From: Chloroflexota bacterium
Lineage (GTDB): Bacteria > Chloroflexota > Anaerolineae > Caldilineales > Caldilineaceae
Direction: 5' to 3'
DNA length: 17,963 nt
Assembly: GCA_018969295.1 (NCBI GenBank)
Contig: JAGWYN010000067.1
Coordinates: 1 to 17,963, forward strand
This document shows positions 1-6,464 of the stretch, piece after piece; within the stretch, counting starts at the first letter, position 1, and every line of letters begins with the position of its first letter. Made by a program: the position numbers and the translations under genes. The notes under the pieces were generated by a model that was not told the DNA's origin, searched no databases, and saw only the letters and a list, made by a program, of their open reading frames with translations.

Positions 1-225
1 CCTGAAAATCGTCGCCGCAGCCAGGCTGTGCAGGCGCTCGCTGCCGAGACCGGCCGGTCGATCAGCGCCATTGTGCTGGGCTACCTGCTGGGACAGCCCT
101 TTCCTGTTTTGCCGATTGTCGGCTGTCGCACGGTGGCGCAGGTGGAAGACAGCTGCTCTGCCACCGATGCACCGCTGCATGCGGCCGAGATTGCCAGGAT
201 CGAAGGCCGCGCAGGACATAGATAG
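1..225 (+). CDS. Aldo/keto reductase, C-terminal part (5' end outside window)
   Basis: The frame is open from the first base and ends in TAG at 223-225, giving the last 74 residues of a protein that starts upstream. The segment reads like the C-terminus of an aldo/keto reductase: a helix with QALAAETGRS, then the strand/helix VLGYLLGQPFPVLPIVGCRT, then VAQVEDSCSATD, matching the family's usual 'LAWLL.QP.V.PI.G.R....ledn..A.d' ending that shapes the NADP(H) phosphate and cofactor pocket. The catalytic Asp-Tyr-Lys-His residues would lie upstream, so activity cannot be judged. AKRs reduce carbonyls or oxidise alcohols and sugars in the cytoplasm. It sits upstream of the ROK gene on the same strand but is separated by a palindrome and a promoter, so it probably belongs to a different transcript. 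Family call is fairly safe; substrate is unknown. Confidence 0.75.
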   Translation, partial: PENRRRSQAVQALAAETGRSISAIVLGYLLGQPFPVLPIVGCRTVAQVEDSCSATDAPLHAAEIARIEGRAGHR

Positions 226-277
226 CAGGGCGCGTGGCGTTGGGCGCACGCCCAGAGCGCCGCGACAGATCACCGCC

Positions 278-334
278 AGAATCACCGGCCACAGCCAGGC
301 TGTGCAGGCGCTCGCCGTAGAGCACAGCGGTCAA
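278..334 (+). pseudogene. Relic of a second aldo/keto reductase C-terminus
   Basis: A 23-bp stretch at 292-314 is identical to 18-40 inside the intact reductase end. Translated in the matching frame, 278-334 reads RITGHSQAVQALAVEHSGQ, against RRRSQAVQALAAETGRS in the real gene, so similarity continues beyond the identical core at the protein level. The following residues do not continue the family pattern (the VLGYLLGQP segment is absent), and no start or RBS is present. The simplest reading is a leftover fragment of a tandem, already diverged reductase copy. A chance repeat is unlikely at 23 bp; a recent short duplication is the alternative. Confidence 0.5.
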
Positions 335-352
335 CTGCAGCGACGCCTACAG

Positions 353-392
353 CGGTTAGATTTTCCGTTTAACGGAAAATCTAACCGTTTTT
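353..392 (+). promoter_or_regulatory. Perfect palindrome with T run: ROK operator candidate and/or terminator
   Basis: The left arm CGGTTAGATTTTCCGTT (353-369) is exactly reverse-complementary to 371-387, with one central T at 370: 17-bp arms, no mismatch. TTTTT follows at 388-392. As RNA this is a long AU-rich hairpin followed by U5, which could end transcripts from the reductase side. As DNA, the TTAG...TTT/AAA...CTAA half-site style resembles operators of XylR/NagC-type ROK regulators, and the site lies just upstream of the -35 box of the ROK gene. The two roles are not exclusive. The symmetry is seen directly; the function is inferred. Confidence 0.65.
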
Positions 393-398
393 GTGCCC

Positions 399-427
399 TT
401 GACAAGCCGGAAAGGGCGTGATAGAGT
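399..427 (+). promoter_or_regulatory. Sigma-70-type promoter for the ROK-led gene run
   Basis: TTGACA (399-404, all six consensus bases) is followed by a 17-bp spacer and TAGAGT (422-427, four of six to TATAAT). Transcription would begin near 434, leaving about 120 nt of leader before the preferred ROK start at 554. It is the clearest promoter of this type found upstream of the 14-gene run. Flanking symmetrical and repeated elements suggest it is regulated. Confidence 0.65.
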
Positions 428-466
428 ACAAAAAGTAGCCAGTTGTTGTATTTTGTGCAAAAAGTA
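426..466 (+). repeat. Paired GTRCAAAAAGTA direct repeats over the start site
   Basis: GTACAAAAAGTA (426-437) and GTGCAAAAAGTA (455-466) match at 11 of 12 positions and start 29 bp apart. The same stretch also contains an imperfect inverted repeat, GTACAAAA (426-433) against TTTTGTGC (451-458). The first copy overlaps the -10 box and predicted start, the second lies in the early leader, where a repressor would block transcription. This is a candidate operator for the adjacent ROK protein or another regulator; binding is inferred from position only. Confidence 0.45.
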
Positions 467-553
467 TCTGCGAAAACGCAATCAGGGGCGTCGGCAACAG
501 CGACGCAAAAGCCTGGTTTTTGGGCCTGTATGGGGAAAGGGTGTCTCTGCGGC

Positions 554-1807
554 ATGGCGCAGAATGATTCGTTCGAACTGGAAAGTGGCTCCAACGCCAT
601 CCTCCTGCTCCAACTGCTGCAGGTGATGCAGGTTGCCACGCGCGCCCAGCTGGAGGCCATCACGCACCTGAGCCCCTCGACAGTTTCCAAGGAGGTTCGC
701 CGGTTGATCGAAGCCGGTTTTGCCGAGGAGACCGGCCAGATGCCCTCGATGGGAGGGCGCCCGACGCGCTGCCTGGCCATGCGGCCAGAGGCCCGCTGTG
801 CGATCGGCGCCGAGTTCAGCACGCACCGCCTGCGGGTAGTGACCACCGACCTGAATGCCGCTGTCCAGCAGGCCGACGAAGTCGAGATCCTGGCGTTGAA
901 TGTCGAGCTGATCTGCGAGCAGCTGTGCGCGCTGCTCCAGCGGGCCATCGCAAAGGCCGGACGCGAACGGGTGGTCGGGGTCGGGATCGCTGTCCCCGGG
1001 GTGGCCGACACCGACGCCGGCCGGATGGTCATCTACAGCGATTTGAACCTGTTCGACTACCCGTTGGGCCACAAAGTGCAGGAAGCGACCGGTTTTTTCC
1101 CGCTGATCTACAACCGCAGCACTTCGGCGGCCATGGGGGAGCGCTGGCAGGGAGACAGCCGAAATGTCCAGAGCCTTTTTTATATTGCGCTGGACGCTGG
1201 CATCAGCGGCGGCTTGATTGTCAGGGGCAGTTCTTACCGAGGGGCGAGTCCGGCTGTCGCCGAAATCGGCCACTGCACAGTGCTCCCGGATGGGCCGATC
1301 TGTTTTTGTGGCAATCGGGGCTGTCTGCAGACGGTGGCTTCCACCAGTGCGCTGGCGACCCGGGCCCGCGAGCTGCTCAAAAGCGGACGGGTTTCTCTGC
1401 TGGCCGACCAGGTGAACGGCCATATTTCGCGCATCGACGCGATCGCCGTGCTGCGGGCTGCCCAGGAGAACGACGCGCTGGCCGTCGAAATTTTGGCCGA
1501 AGCCGCCGACTACATCGGCATTGCCATCGGCAATTCGATCAACCTTTTCAGCCCCGAGCAGGTTGTCCTCGGCGGGCCTCTGATCGCTGCCTACCCCCAC
1601 CCCTGGGTAGACCTGATTCGGGCCAGCATCTACCGGCGCACCTTGTCCTACACGCTGCAACCGACCAAGATCGTGGTGAGCCGGCTGGGCGCCGACAGCC
1701 GCAGCATCGGTGCAGCTGCCCTGGCGGTTCAACATTGGTTTGCCTCCCGATCTCCCAAACATTTTTTGGATCTGGCCGGGATTGCCCGCGCTCAGACGGG
1801 GCGCTGA
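554..1807 (+). CDS. ROK-family transcriptional regulator (NagC/XylR type)
   Basis: A 417-residue DNA-binding protein with a winged helix-turn-helix at about residues 14-61 (recognition helix STVSKEVRRL), the usual GGRPTR linker at 66-71, then a ROK sugar-kinase-like fold. The ROK zinc site is intact: H240, C250, C252 and C257 (CFCGNRGC). The sugar-binding N-D-x-N of true kinases is replaced by N187-R-S-T, consistent with a sensor rather than an enzyme. ROK regulators usually repress sugar-uptake and catabolic genes until a sugar or sugar derivative binds. The frame is open from TTG 443, but that lies only about 10 nt past the predicted start of transcription. ATG 554 puts the HTH at the family's normal distance from the N-terminus, with a purine-rich GGGGAAAGGG upstream. 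It heads the gene run and is likely its local regulator. Family is certain; effector is unknown. Confidence 0.9.
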   Translation: MAQNDSFELESGSNAILLLQLLQVMQVATRAQLEAITHLSPSTVSKEVRRLIEAGFAEETGQMPSMGGRPTRCLAMRPEARCAIGAEFSTHRLRVVTTDLNAAVQQADEVEILALNVELICEQLCALLQRAIAKAGRERVVGVGIAVPGVADTDAGRMVIYSDLNLFDYPLGHKVQEATGFFPLIYNRSTSAAMGERWQGDSRNVQSLFYIALDAGISGGLIVRGSSYRGASPAVAEIGHCTVLPDGPICFCGNRGCLQTVASTSALATRARELLKSGRVSLLADQVNGHISRIDAIAVLRAAQENDALAVEILAEAADYIGIAIGNSINLFSPEQVVLGGPLIAAYPHPWVDLIRASIYRRTLSYTLQPTKIVVSRLGADSRSIGAAALAVQHWFASRSPKHFLDLAGIARAQTGR

Positions 1808-1849
1808 TCGTTTTCACCATCCAGCGGCTCTTGCCGCAAAGGGGGGGCT

Positions 1850-2758
1850 TTGTTCTACAACCGCTGTCGGTCCGTCTTGTTGCTGACCTTCGACCACGAA
1901 ATGTGCACCAATTTTCCGTATCGCTCCTCGGTCTGGGATCACCGCAAAGGGGCGATCGACGGCGAAACCCGCCAGTACCTGCACGTTCTGAACGCGCAGG
2001 CCCGAGAGCTGCGGGTGCTCCTGACCTATTTTGTCGTCGCCTCCGCTCTGGAGGAGCTCGACCCCGGCGCGCTGGCAGAGGCGGTGCACGACGGTTCAGA
2101 AATTGCCAACCACACCTACTCGCATGTCAACGTGACGGCAACCGACCCTGCCGACTTGCGCGGGCTGTACGTCCAGCAGCCCTGGCTGGTCGGGCAGCGC
2201 TCTGCCCAAGCAGTCATCGAAGACGAAATCGTGGCCGCAGACCAGCTCCTGTACCGACGGCTGGGCTGCAAGGTTGCGGGCTTTCGCACCCCCTACGGCT
2301 TCACCGCCGGCATCCGCTCCCAGCCCTGGCTGGGAACTCTTCTGGTCAAACTGGGCTATCGCTATGTGAGTTCACGATATGCCGGGTGGGATTTGTGGCA
2401 CGAAGCAGGGGCCGAGGCCGGCCTCGACGACGCCCGCCTGCTGGCCGACCTGCGCGCCTCTCAGCCCTATCAGGATCCAGATGGGCTGTGGGAGCTTCCG
2501 ATCGTGACCCCGACCGACTGCCATGTGTTTCGACCCTGGCGCTGGCCGCTGGATCGCTGGGTGCAGACGGTCTGCCGTCTGGTGGACCTGGGCTACGAGC
2601 ATGGGCTGGTGGTCGACCTCTGCTGCCACCCGGCAATTCTGGCAGCCTGTGATCCGGCTGCGGAAACGGTGCGGGCTGCCGTCGCCCGTGCACGCAGCAA
2701 GGCAGACGGAGTCTGGATCACCACACCTTCCGCGTTTGTCCTGGGCCAGGAGCCCTAG
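1850..2758 (+). CDS. Cytoplasmic polysaccharide-deacetylase (NodB-fold) family hydrolase
   Basis: A 302-residue protein with the CE4/NodB metal-hydrolase motifs: motif 1 TFDHEM with D15, motif 2 H88-TYS-H92 (H-x3-H metal pair), motif 3 GFRTPYG (144-150), and a late LCCH motif with H260 as the probable catalytic His. The family removes N- or O-acyl groups, or opens cyclic amides in the allantoinase-like branch. There is no signal peptide or membrane anchor, so it should act on a small imported molecule rather than on cell-wall glycan. The TTG start at 1850 is chosen because the strong AAAGGGGGGG ribosome site lies just ahead and because the first ATG would lose motif 1. It begins 42 bp after the ROK gene and ends 12 bp before the amidohydrolase, so co-transcription is likely. 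Exact substrate cannot be told. Confidence 0.85.
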   Translation: MFYNRCRSVLLLTFDHEMCTNFPYRSSVWDHRKGAIDGETRQYLHVLNAQARELRVLLTYFVVASALEELDPGALAEAVHDGSEIANHTYSHVNVTATDPADLRGLYVQQPWLVGQRSAQAVIEDEIVAADQLLYRRLGCKVAGFRTPYGFTAGIRSQPWLGTLLVKLGYRYVSSRYAGWDLWHEAGAEAGLDDARLLADLRASQPYQDPDGLWELPIVTPTDCHVFRPWRWPLDRWVQTVCRLVDLGYEHGLVVDLCCHPAILAACDPAAETVRAAVARARSKADGVWITTPSAFVLGQEP

Positions 2759-2770
2759 AAGGGAGTCTCG

Positions 2771-3601
2771 ATGATCGTCGACGCGCATGTCCATGTCTGG
2801 GAACCGTCCAGCAGCCGCTTTGCCTGGCAGCCGCTGGGAGATCTGAGGCCGGCGGTGCCCTGGAGTGCCGAGGATCAGTGTGCTGCTATGGAGGAGGTCG
2901 GCATCGACCGTGGGGTGCTGATCCAGACGAGCTGGTACGGGTACAACAACGACTACCTGTTGGACGTTGTCCAGCGTTTTCCCGGCCGTTTTGCGCTGGT
3001 CGGGATGGTGGACCCCAGCGCAGCCGATGTGGACGCCCAAGTCCAAAAGCTTGTCGCACGTGGGATCTCCGGCTTCCGTCTGATGCCCCGCCTGCGCACC
3101 GACATCGACTGGTTCCACCCGCGGCTCTGGGAAGCTGCCGATGCCATGGGGCTGGTGATGACGTTGTTGGTCTCCCCCGACCAGGCGGTGGCGGCCGCCG
3201 AGACGATTGAACGCTACCCGCATGTGCAAGTCGTGATCGACCACCTTGCCCGCCCCGACCAGGAAGTGACCCCAGGCCAGCCGCTCTTTCGACAGCTGCT
3301 GGCCATGGCCCGCTACCCCAATTTGTATCTCAAAGTCTCGGCCCTGGCGGCGATCTCCCGCCAGCCCTACCCTCACCTGGACGCCCAGCAGTGGCTGCAA
3401 CAGGCGCTGGCCGCCTATGGCGCCGAGCGGCTGATGTGGGGGAGCGACTCTGCCATGTCCAGAGAGCGCTGTTCTTTGAGCGATGAACTGGCTGTTGCGC
3501 GTCAGGCGCTGGCAGAGGCGACCCCTGCCGAACGCGCCTGGGTCCTGGGGGGCACCGCTGCCCGTCTGTGGAATTTTGCATCGACCCCTGAAAGGAGGTG
3601 A
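2771..3601 (+). CDS. Amidohydrolase_2 family metal hydrolase (sugar-lactonase/PDC-hydrolase-like)
   Basis: A 276-residue TIM-barrel protein beginning MIVDAHVHVWE, the hallmark of the COG3618-type amidohydrolases that include L-fucono- and L-rhamnono-lactonases and 2-pyrone-4,6-dicarboxylate lactonase. Metal and catalytic positions are visible: H6 and H8 (strand 1), H158 in VVIDHLARP, and D226 in MWGSDS (strand 8). The start has a good GAAGGGAG ribosome site. Next to a Gfo/Idh dehydrogenase, an enolase-superfamily dehydratase and a DapA-family lyase further along the run, hydrolysis of a sugar lactone is the best-fitting role, but this is inference. The last codons are gaa-agg-agg-tga, so the stop is embedded in a near-perfect Shine-Dalgarno sequence. 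A 125-bp gap to the binding-protein gene follows. Confidence 0.8.
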   Translation: MIVDAHVHVWEPSSSRFAWQPLGDLRPAVPWSAEDQCAAMEEVGIDRGVLIQTSWYGYNNDYLLDVVQRFPGRFALVGMVDPSAADVDAQVQKLVARGISGFRLMPRLRTDIDWFHPRLWEAADAMGLVMTLLVSPDQAVAAAETIERYPHVQVVIDHLARPDQEVTPGQPLFRQLLAMARYPNLYLKVSALAAISRQPYPHLDAQQWLQQALAAYGAERLMWGSDSAMSRERCSLSDELAVARQALAEATPAERAWVLGGTAARLWNFASTPERR

Positions 3602-3730
3602 CGCCTGGCAGTCCATTTCCCCAAAACCGGCATCGTGTTCGAAAACTCTGTTGGTGTTTTGTCCGTACCCCGTCCACTTTGGCAGACCGCTGTTACTCAG
3701 TTTTGCATTCGAGAGGAGAGAACCGGATGA
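3591..3730 (+). other. Strong Shine-Dalgarno with possible CTG-started leader ORF before the binding-protein gene
   Basis: AAAGGAGGTGA (3591-3601) complements the 16S rRNA tail almost completely, yet no ATG, GTG or TTG lies at normal distance after it. Six bases after GGAGG is a CTG (3605). From there a frame stays open for 41 codons and stops with TGA at 3728-3730, overlapping the ATG of the binding-protein gene (3727) as ATGA. This could be a translated leader coupled to the next gene. It could equally be a chance run after a useful RBS, since CTG starts are rare and the peptide resembles nothing I know. I see no convincing promoter in this 125-bp spacer. Confidence 0.25.
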
Positions 3731-5361
3731 AAAAAGTATCTCTGACCAGATTGCTTGTCGTCGCAGTCTGGCTGGTCGCCGCCCTTTCAGCGTGTGCCCC
3801 GGCTGTTTCTGGGCCCGCTGGAGAAGCCGCCCCCCAACCCGCCGCCGAGCGCGTGCTGCGCATCGCCAACGCTGAACCGACCCAGGGCACCGACCCGGTC
3901 ACGGCGGGGACGTCCGCCTCCTTGCGCGTCGTCGAGTTGATGCACGACCCCCTCTGGGATCGGGACGCCGATTTCAAACCGATCCCCTGGCTCGCTGAGT
4001 CCTGGGAAATGACCGAGGCCGGCCAGGTCTGGACCTTTACCCTGCGCGAGGGGCTCACCTTCAGCGATGGCTCGCCCATCACCGCCGAAGATGTCAAGGC
4101 CTCGATCGAGTACCTGGGCACCTCCGAACTCTGGTCCGGACGCACAGCGCTGATCGAAACGATCGACATCGTCGATACGCGCACCGTGCGCCTGACGATG
4201 GTGCGCCCGGTCCCCGAATTGCTTGACCTGCCCGGCGCCACGGTGCAGTTCCACATTTTGTCGAAGCAGGCCATCGATGCCGGGGCCGACTGGAACCAGC
4301 CGATGCAGGTTTCCTCTGGCCCCTTCCTGCTCGAAGAGTACACGCCCAAAGGCCGCCTGGTGCTGGTGCGCAACCCCTCCTACTGGAACAAAGAGTACCC
4401 AAAATTTGACCGGATCGAGTGGACGTTCAACGAGGACGCCACAGCCGGGGTGGCCGCCGTCGAATCAGGGGCTGCCGACGTCTATTCGCCCGTGCCCGCC
4501 AAAGATGTGCCCCGCCTGCGCGAGCTGCCTTCCGTACAGATCCACGAAGCCCAGGCGGCCAGCTATATGGGCTTTGGTTTTGACCGTTCGCGTCCTCCCT
4601 TCCAGGACAAGCGTGTCCGTCAGGCTGTCGCCTTGCTGGTGGACACCGACGAAAAGACCAATGTCTGTTGGTTCGGGACAGGCAGCCCCCTCTACGGCGG
4701 CTTTGTTTATGACTGGCAGACAGATTTCTTCACCGGCTTCGAACCCTACAAAGGGCTGAGCAAAGAGGAACGCGTCGACCAGGCCAAGGCCCTGCTCACC
4801 GAGGCCGGCTGGGTGGAAGGGGCCGACGGCCTGCGCGTGGCCAGCGGCGTTGAGGGAGTCGAAGATGGCACAGCGTTCTCCGTGGAGGTTCCCTTCGAGG
4901 CCAACTGGCCCGCATCTGAATGCCACACCCAACTGCTACAAAACTGGGGCAAGGAGGCTGGCCTCGACTTCAAACCGAACCGCTATGACCCCGGCAGCTA
5001 CTGGTCCGACGCCACCGCAGGCAAATTCCAGATGTGGCACACCGGCATCCCGGGCGCAATTTATGCCCCGGACAGCCTCTACCAGATCCTGCATTCTTCG
5101 GGCACCTGGAACCCCTACTGGTTCCGCGGCAGCGACCCGACGTTGGACCAGATGTTGGACGACATGATGGCGGAGACGGACCTGGCCCAGAAAAAAGAGA
5201 TGCTGGACGCCATCAACAAGCTGGTCTCCAGCGAGGCCTACATCCTCTCCGACGGCTCCCAAAACACCTTGGTGCTGACCACCGGCGAGATGCAGGGCTT
5301 CTTCCCGCGCAGTGACGACTCCAGCCGTGGGTTGATCCTTGCGGACATTCCCTCGCGCTAG
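3727..5361 (+). CDS. ABC importer substrate-binding lipoprotein, SBP family 5 (peptide/opine/nickel class)
   Basis: A 544-residue extracytoplasmic solute receptor. Its N-terminus is a lipoprotein signal: KK, a hydrophobic stretch (residues 9-20), then the lipobox LSAC with C23 as the lipidated residue, followed by an Ala/Pro-rich tether. The mature part has the family-5 pattern: PLWDRDADFKPIPWLAESWE, WTFTLREGLTFSDGSPITAEDVKAS, YTPKGRLVLVRNPSYW. Family 5 binds oligopeptides but also glycosides, opines and other amphipathic solutes, so peptide specificity is not assured. ATG 3727 is preceded by GAGGAGAG. Although the frame is open upstream to 3598, the signal peptide fixes this start. It is followed by a 150-bp spacer with two hairpins and then the permease genes, an arrangement expected to give more receptor than channel. 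Confidence 0.93.
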   Translation: MKKVSLTRLLVVAVWLVAALSACAPAVSGPAGEAAPQPAAERVLRIANAEPTQGTDPVTAGTSASLRVVELMHDPLWDRDADFKPIPWLAESWEMTEAGQVWTFTLREGLTFSDGSPITAEDVKASIEYLGTSELWSGRTALIETIDIVDTRTVRLTMVRPVPELLDLPGATVQFHILSKQAIDAGADWNQPMQVSSGPFLLEEYTPKGRLVLVRNPSYWNKEYPKFDRIEWTFNEDATAGVAAVESGAADVYSPVPAKDVPRLRELPSVQIHEAQAASYMGFGFDRSRPPFQDKRVRQAVALLVDTDEKTNVCWFGTGSPLYGGFVYDWQTDFFTGFEPYKGLSKEERVDQAKALLTEAGWVEGADGLRVASGVEGVEDGTAFSVEVPFEANWPASECHTQLLQNWGKEAGLDFKPNRYDPGSYWSDATAGKFQMWHTGIPGAIYAPDSLYQILHSSGTWNPYWFRGSDPTLDQMLDDMMAETDLAQKKEMLDAINKLVSSEAYILSDGSQNTLVLTTGEMQGFFPRSDDSSRGLILADIPSR

Positions 5362-5389
5362 CCGAAACGGTGGACAGAGCAGGGAACTT

Positions 5390-5429
5390 TGTCTGGGGGC
5401 TGCGGAGTACACTCCGCAGCCCCCAGACA
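5390..5429 (+). repeat. Perfect 19-bp-arm inverted repeat after the binding-protein gene
   Basis: TGTCTGGGGGCTGCGGAGT (5390-5408) is exactly reverse-complementary to 5411-5429, with only AC between. In RNA this is a very stable, GC-rich stem of about 18 bp with a tiny loop, 28 nt after the binding-protein stop codon. No T run follows immediately. In other binding-protein operons (for example malE-malF) such intercistronic stems protect the upstream message from 3' exonucleases. That role is inferred here from position. Confidence 0.8.
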
Positions 5430-5449
5430 GGGGCCCAATCGTATTCGCG

Positions 5450-5496
5450 CCTGGCCCCGTTTCGCCTGCCGCAGCGGGCCAAGGGCCAGGTTTTTT
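5450..5496 (+). terminator. Internal intrinsic terminator or attenuator before the permease genes
   Basis: CCTGGCCC (5450-5457) pairs exactly with GGGCCAGG (5483-5490), immediately followed by TTTTTT (5491-5496). The 25-nt loop holds a smaller stem, GCCTGC/GCGGGC with one G-U pair. This is the classic rho-independent terminator layout, yet it lies 15 bp before the ATG of the first permease gene. Partial read-through would lower expression of permeases and downstream enzymes relative to the receptor. GGGGCC at 5430-5435 could instead pair with GGCCCC at 5453-5458 and disrupt the stem, a possible antiterminator. Confidence 0.65.
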
Positions 5497-5511
5497 GAGA
5501 GGATCGAGGAC

Positions 5512-6456
5512 ATGCTGCGCTACACACTCTACCGCCTGCTCCTCTTTGTTCCTTTGTTGTGGGGCCTGTCGGTCGTGGTCTTTGTCTATATCCACCTGAT
5601 CCCAGGCGACCCGGTGCAGGCCATGGTCGGCTCCTCGGCCAGCCAGGAGTTTGTGGCCCAGCTGCGTGAAGAGTTCGGGCTGAACCGCCCGCTGCTGGTG
5701 CAGTATGTGGATTGGATCTCTGGCTTGCCAGCCGGGGATCTGGGGATCACCTTCCGCTCGCGCCAGCCGATCGCCCCGCTGTTGTTGGCACGCATCCCCG
5801 CCACGCTGGAACTGGCGCTGGCTGGCCTCCTGATCGCACTGCTCGTCGGGCTGCCCAGCGGCATTTTGGCTGGCCTGTTCAAAAACAGCCCGTTCGACCA
5901 TCTCTTCTCGATCGTGTCGCTGGCCGGCTACTCGATGCCGCTCTTTTGGCTTGGCACGCTGCTGATGGTCTGGCTGGGGGTCAACTGGAAGGTGCTGCCC
6001 TCCCAAGGCTACGTGCCCTTCACCCAGGATCCACTCAAAAATTTGCAGTATCTGGTGCTGCCAGCGTTTTCACTGGGGCTGGGGCTGGGTCCTTACATCG
6101 GACGGATGGCGCGCGCGGCGGTGATCGAGGCGCTGCAGGAACAGTATGTCAACTATGCGCACGCCAAAGGGCTGCGGATGCGCACCGTGGTCAACCGCTA
6201 TGTGTTGCGCAACGCGATGATCAGCCTGCTGGTCGTGTTTGGCCTCAACATCGGGTTTTTGCTCTCCGGGCAGATCGTGATCGAAGAGCTCTTCAACTGG
6301 CCGGGGGCTGGCCGCCTGATTGTGCGCGCGGTGCTCGAACGCGACTATTTCATGATCCAGGCCTCGGTGCTCATCTATGCCAGCATTTTTCTCGCCATCA
6401 ACCTGCTGGTCGAGCTGCTGCATGCCTATCTGGACCCACGTGTCCAGCTCAAGTGA
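5512..6456 (+). CDS. ABC transporter permease, DppB/OppB type
   Basis: A 314-residue inner-membrane channel subunit. It opens with MLRYTLYRLLLFVPLLWGLSVVVF, a first membrane helix, followed by the family-typical IPGDP motif and then a periplasmic segment with LNRPLLVQYVDWISG. Five further hydrophobic segments lie between about residue 95 and the end. The cytoplasmic EAA-like loop that contacts the ATPases begins at Y212 (YVNYAHAKGLRMRTVVNRY). It would pair with the next permease to carry the solute delivered by the lipoprotein. GAGGATCGAGGA supplies the ribosome site and begins right after the T6 run of the preceding hairpin. It ends 8 bp before the second permease. Confidence 0.95.
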   Translation: MLRYTLYRLLLFVPLLWGLSVVVFVYIHLIPGDPVQAMVGSSASQEFVAQLREEFGLNRPLLVQYVDWISGLPAGDLGITFRSRQPIAPLLLARIPATLELALAGLLIALLVGLPSGILAGLFKNSPFDHLFSIVSLAGYSMPLFWLGTLLMVWLGVNWKVLPSQGYVPFTQDPLKNLQYLVLPAFSLGLGLGPYIGRMARAAVIEALQEQYVNYAHAKGLRMRTVVNRYVLRNAMISLLVVFGLNIGFLLSGQIVIEELFNWPGAGRLIVRAVLERDYFMIQASVLIYASIFLAINLLVELLHAYLDPRVQLK

Positions 6457-6464
6457 GGGTTCCG

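Noticed and set aside
443..553. N-terminal extension of the ROK protein from TTG 443
   Set aside because: It starts about 10 nt after the predicted transcription start with no ribosome site, overlaps the repeats, and adds 37 residues unlike any ROK N-terminus; ATG 554 fits the HTH position.
482..1762. Large minus-strand frame opposite the ROK gene
   Set aside because: Antisense shadow of a well-supported gene; no motif, no RBS. The same holds for the minus frames at 2372-3616, 4936-6006, 7287-8285, 9022-10017 and 11369-12523.
925..2652. 575-codon open frame spanning the ROK and deacetylase genes
   Set aside because: Arg/Pro/Gly-rich translation without any domain, overlapping two genes with clear motifs in other frames; a GC-rich shadow frame.
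3602..3726. Possible separate promoter for the receptor gene (TTGGCA near 3680)
   Set aside because: No acceptable -10 box at 16-18 bp spacing.
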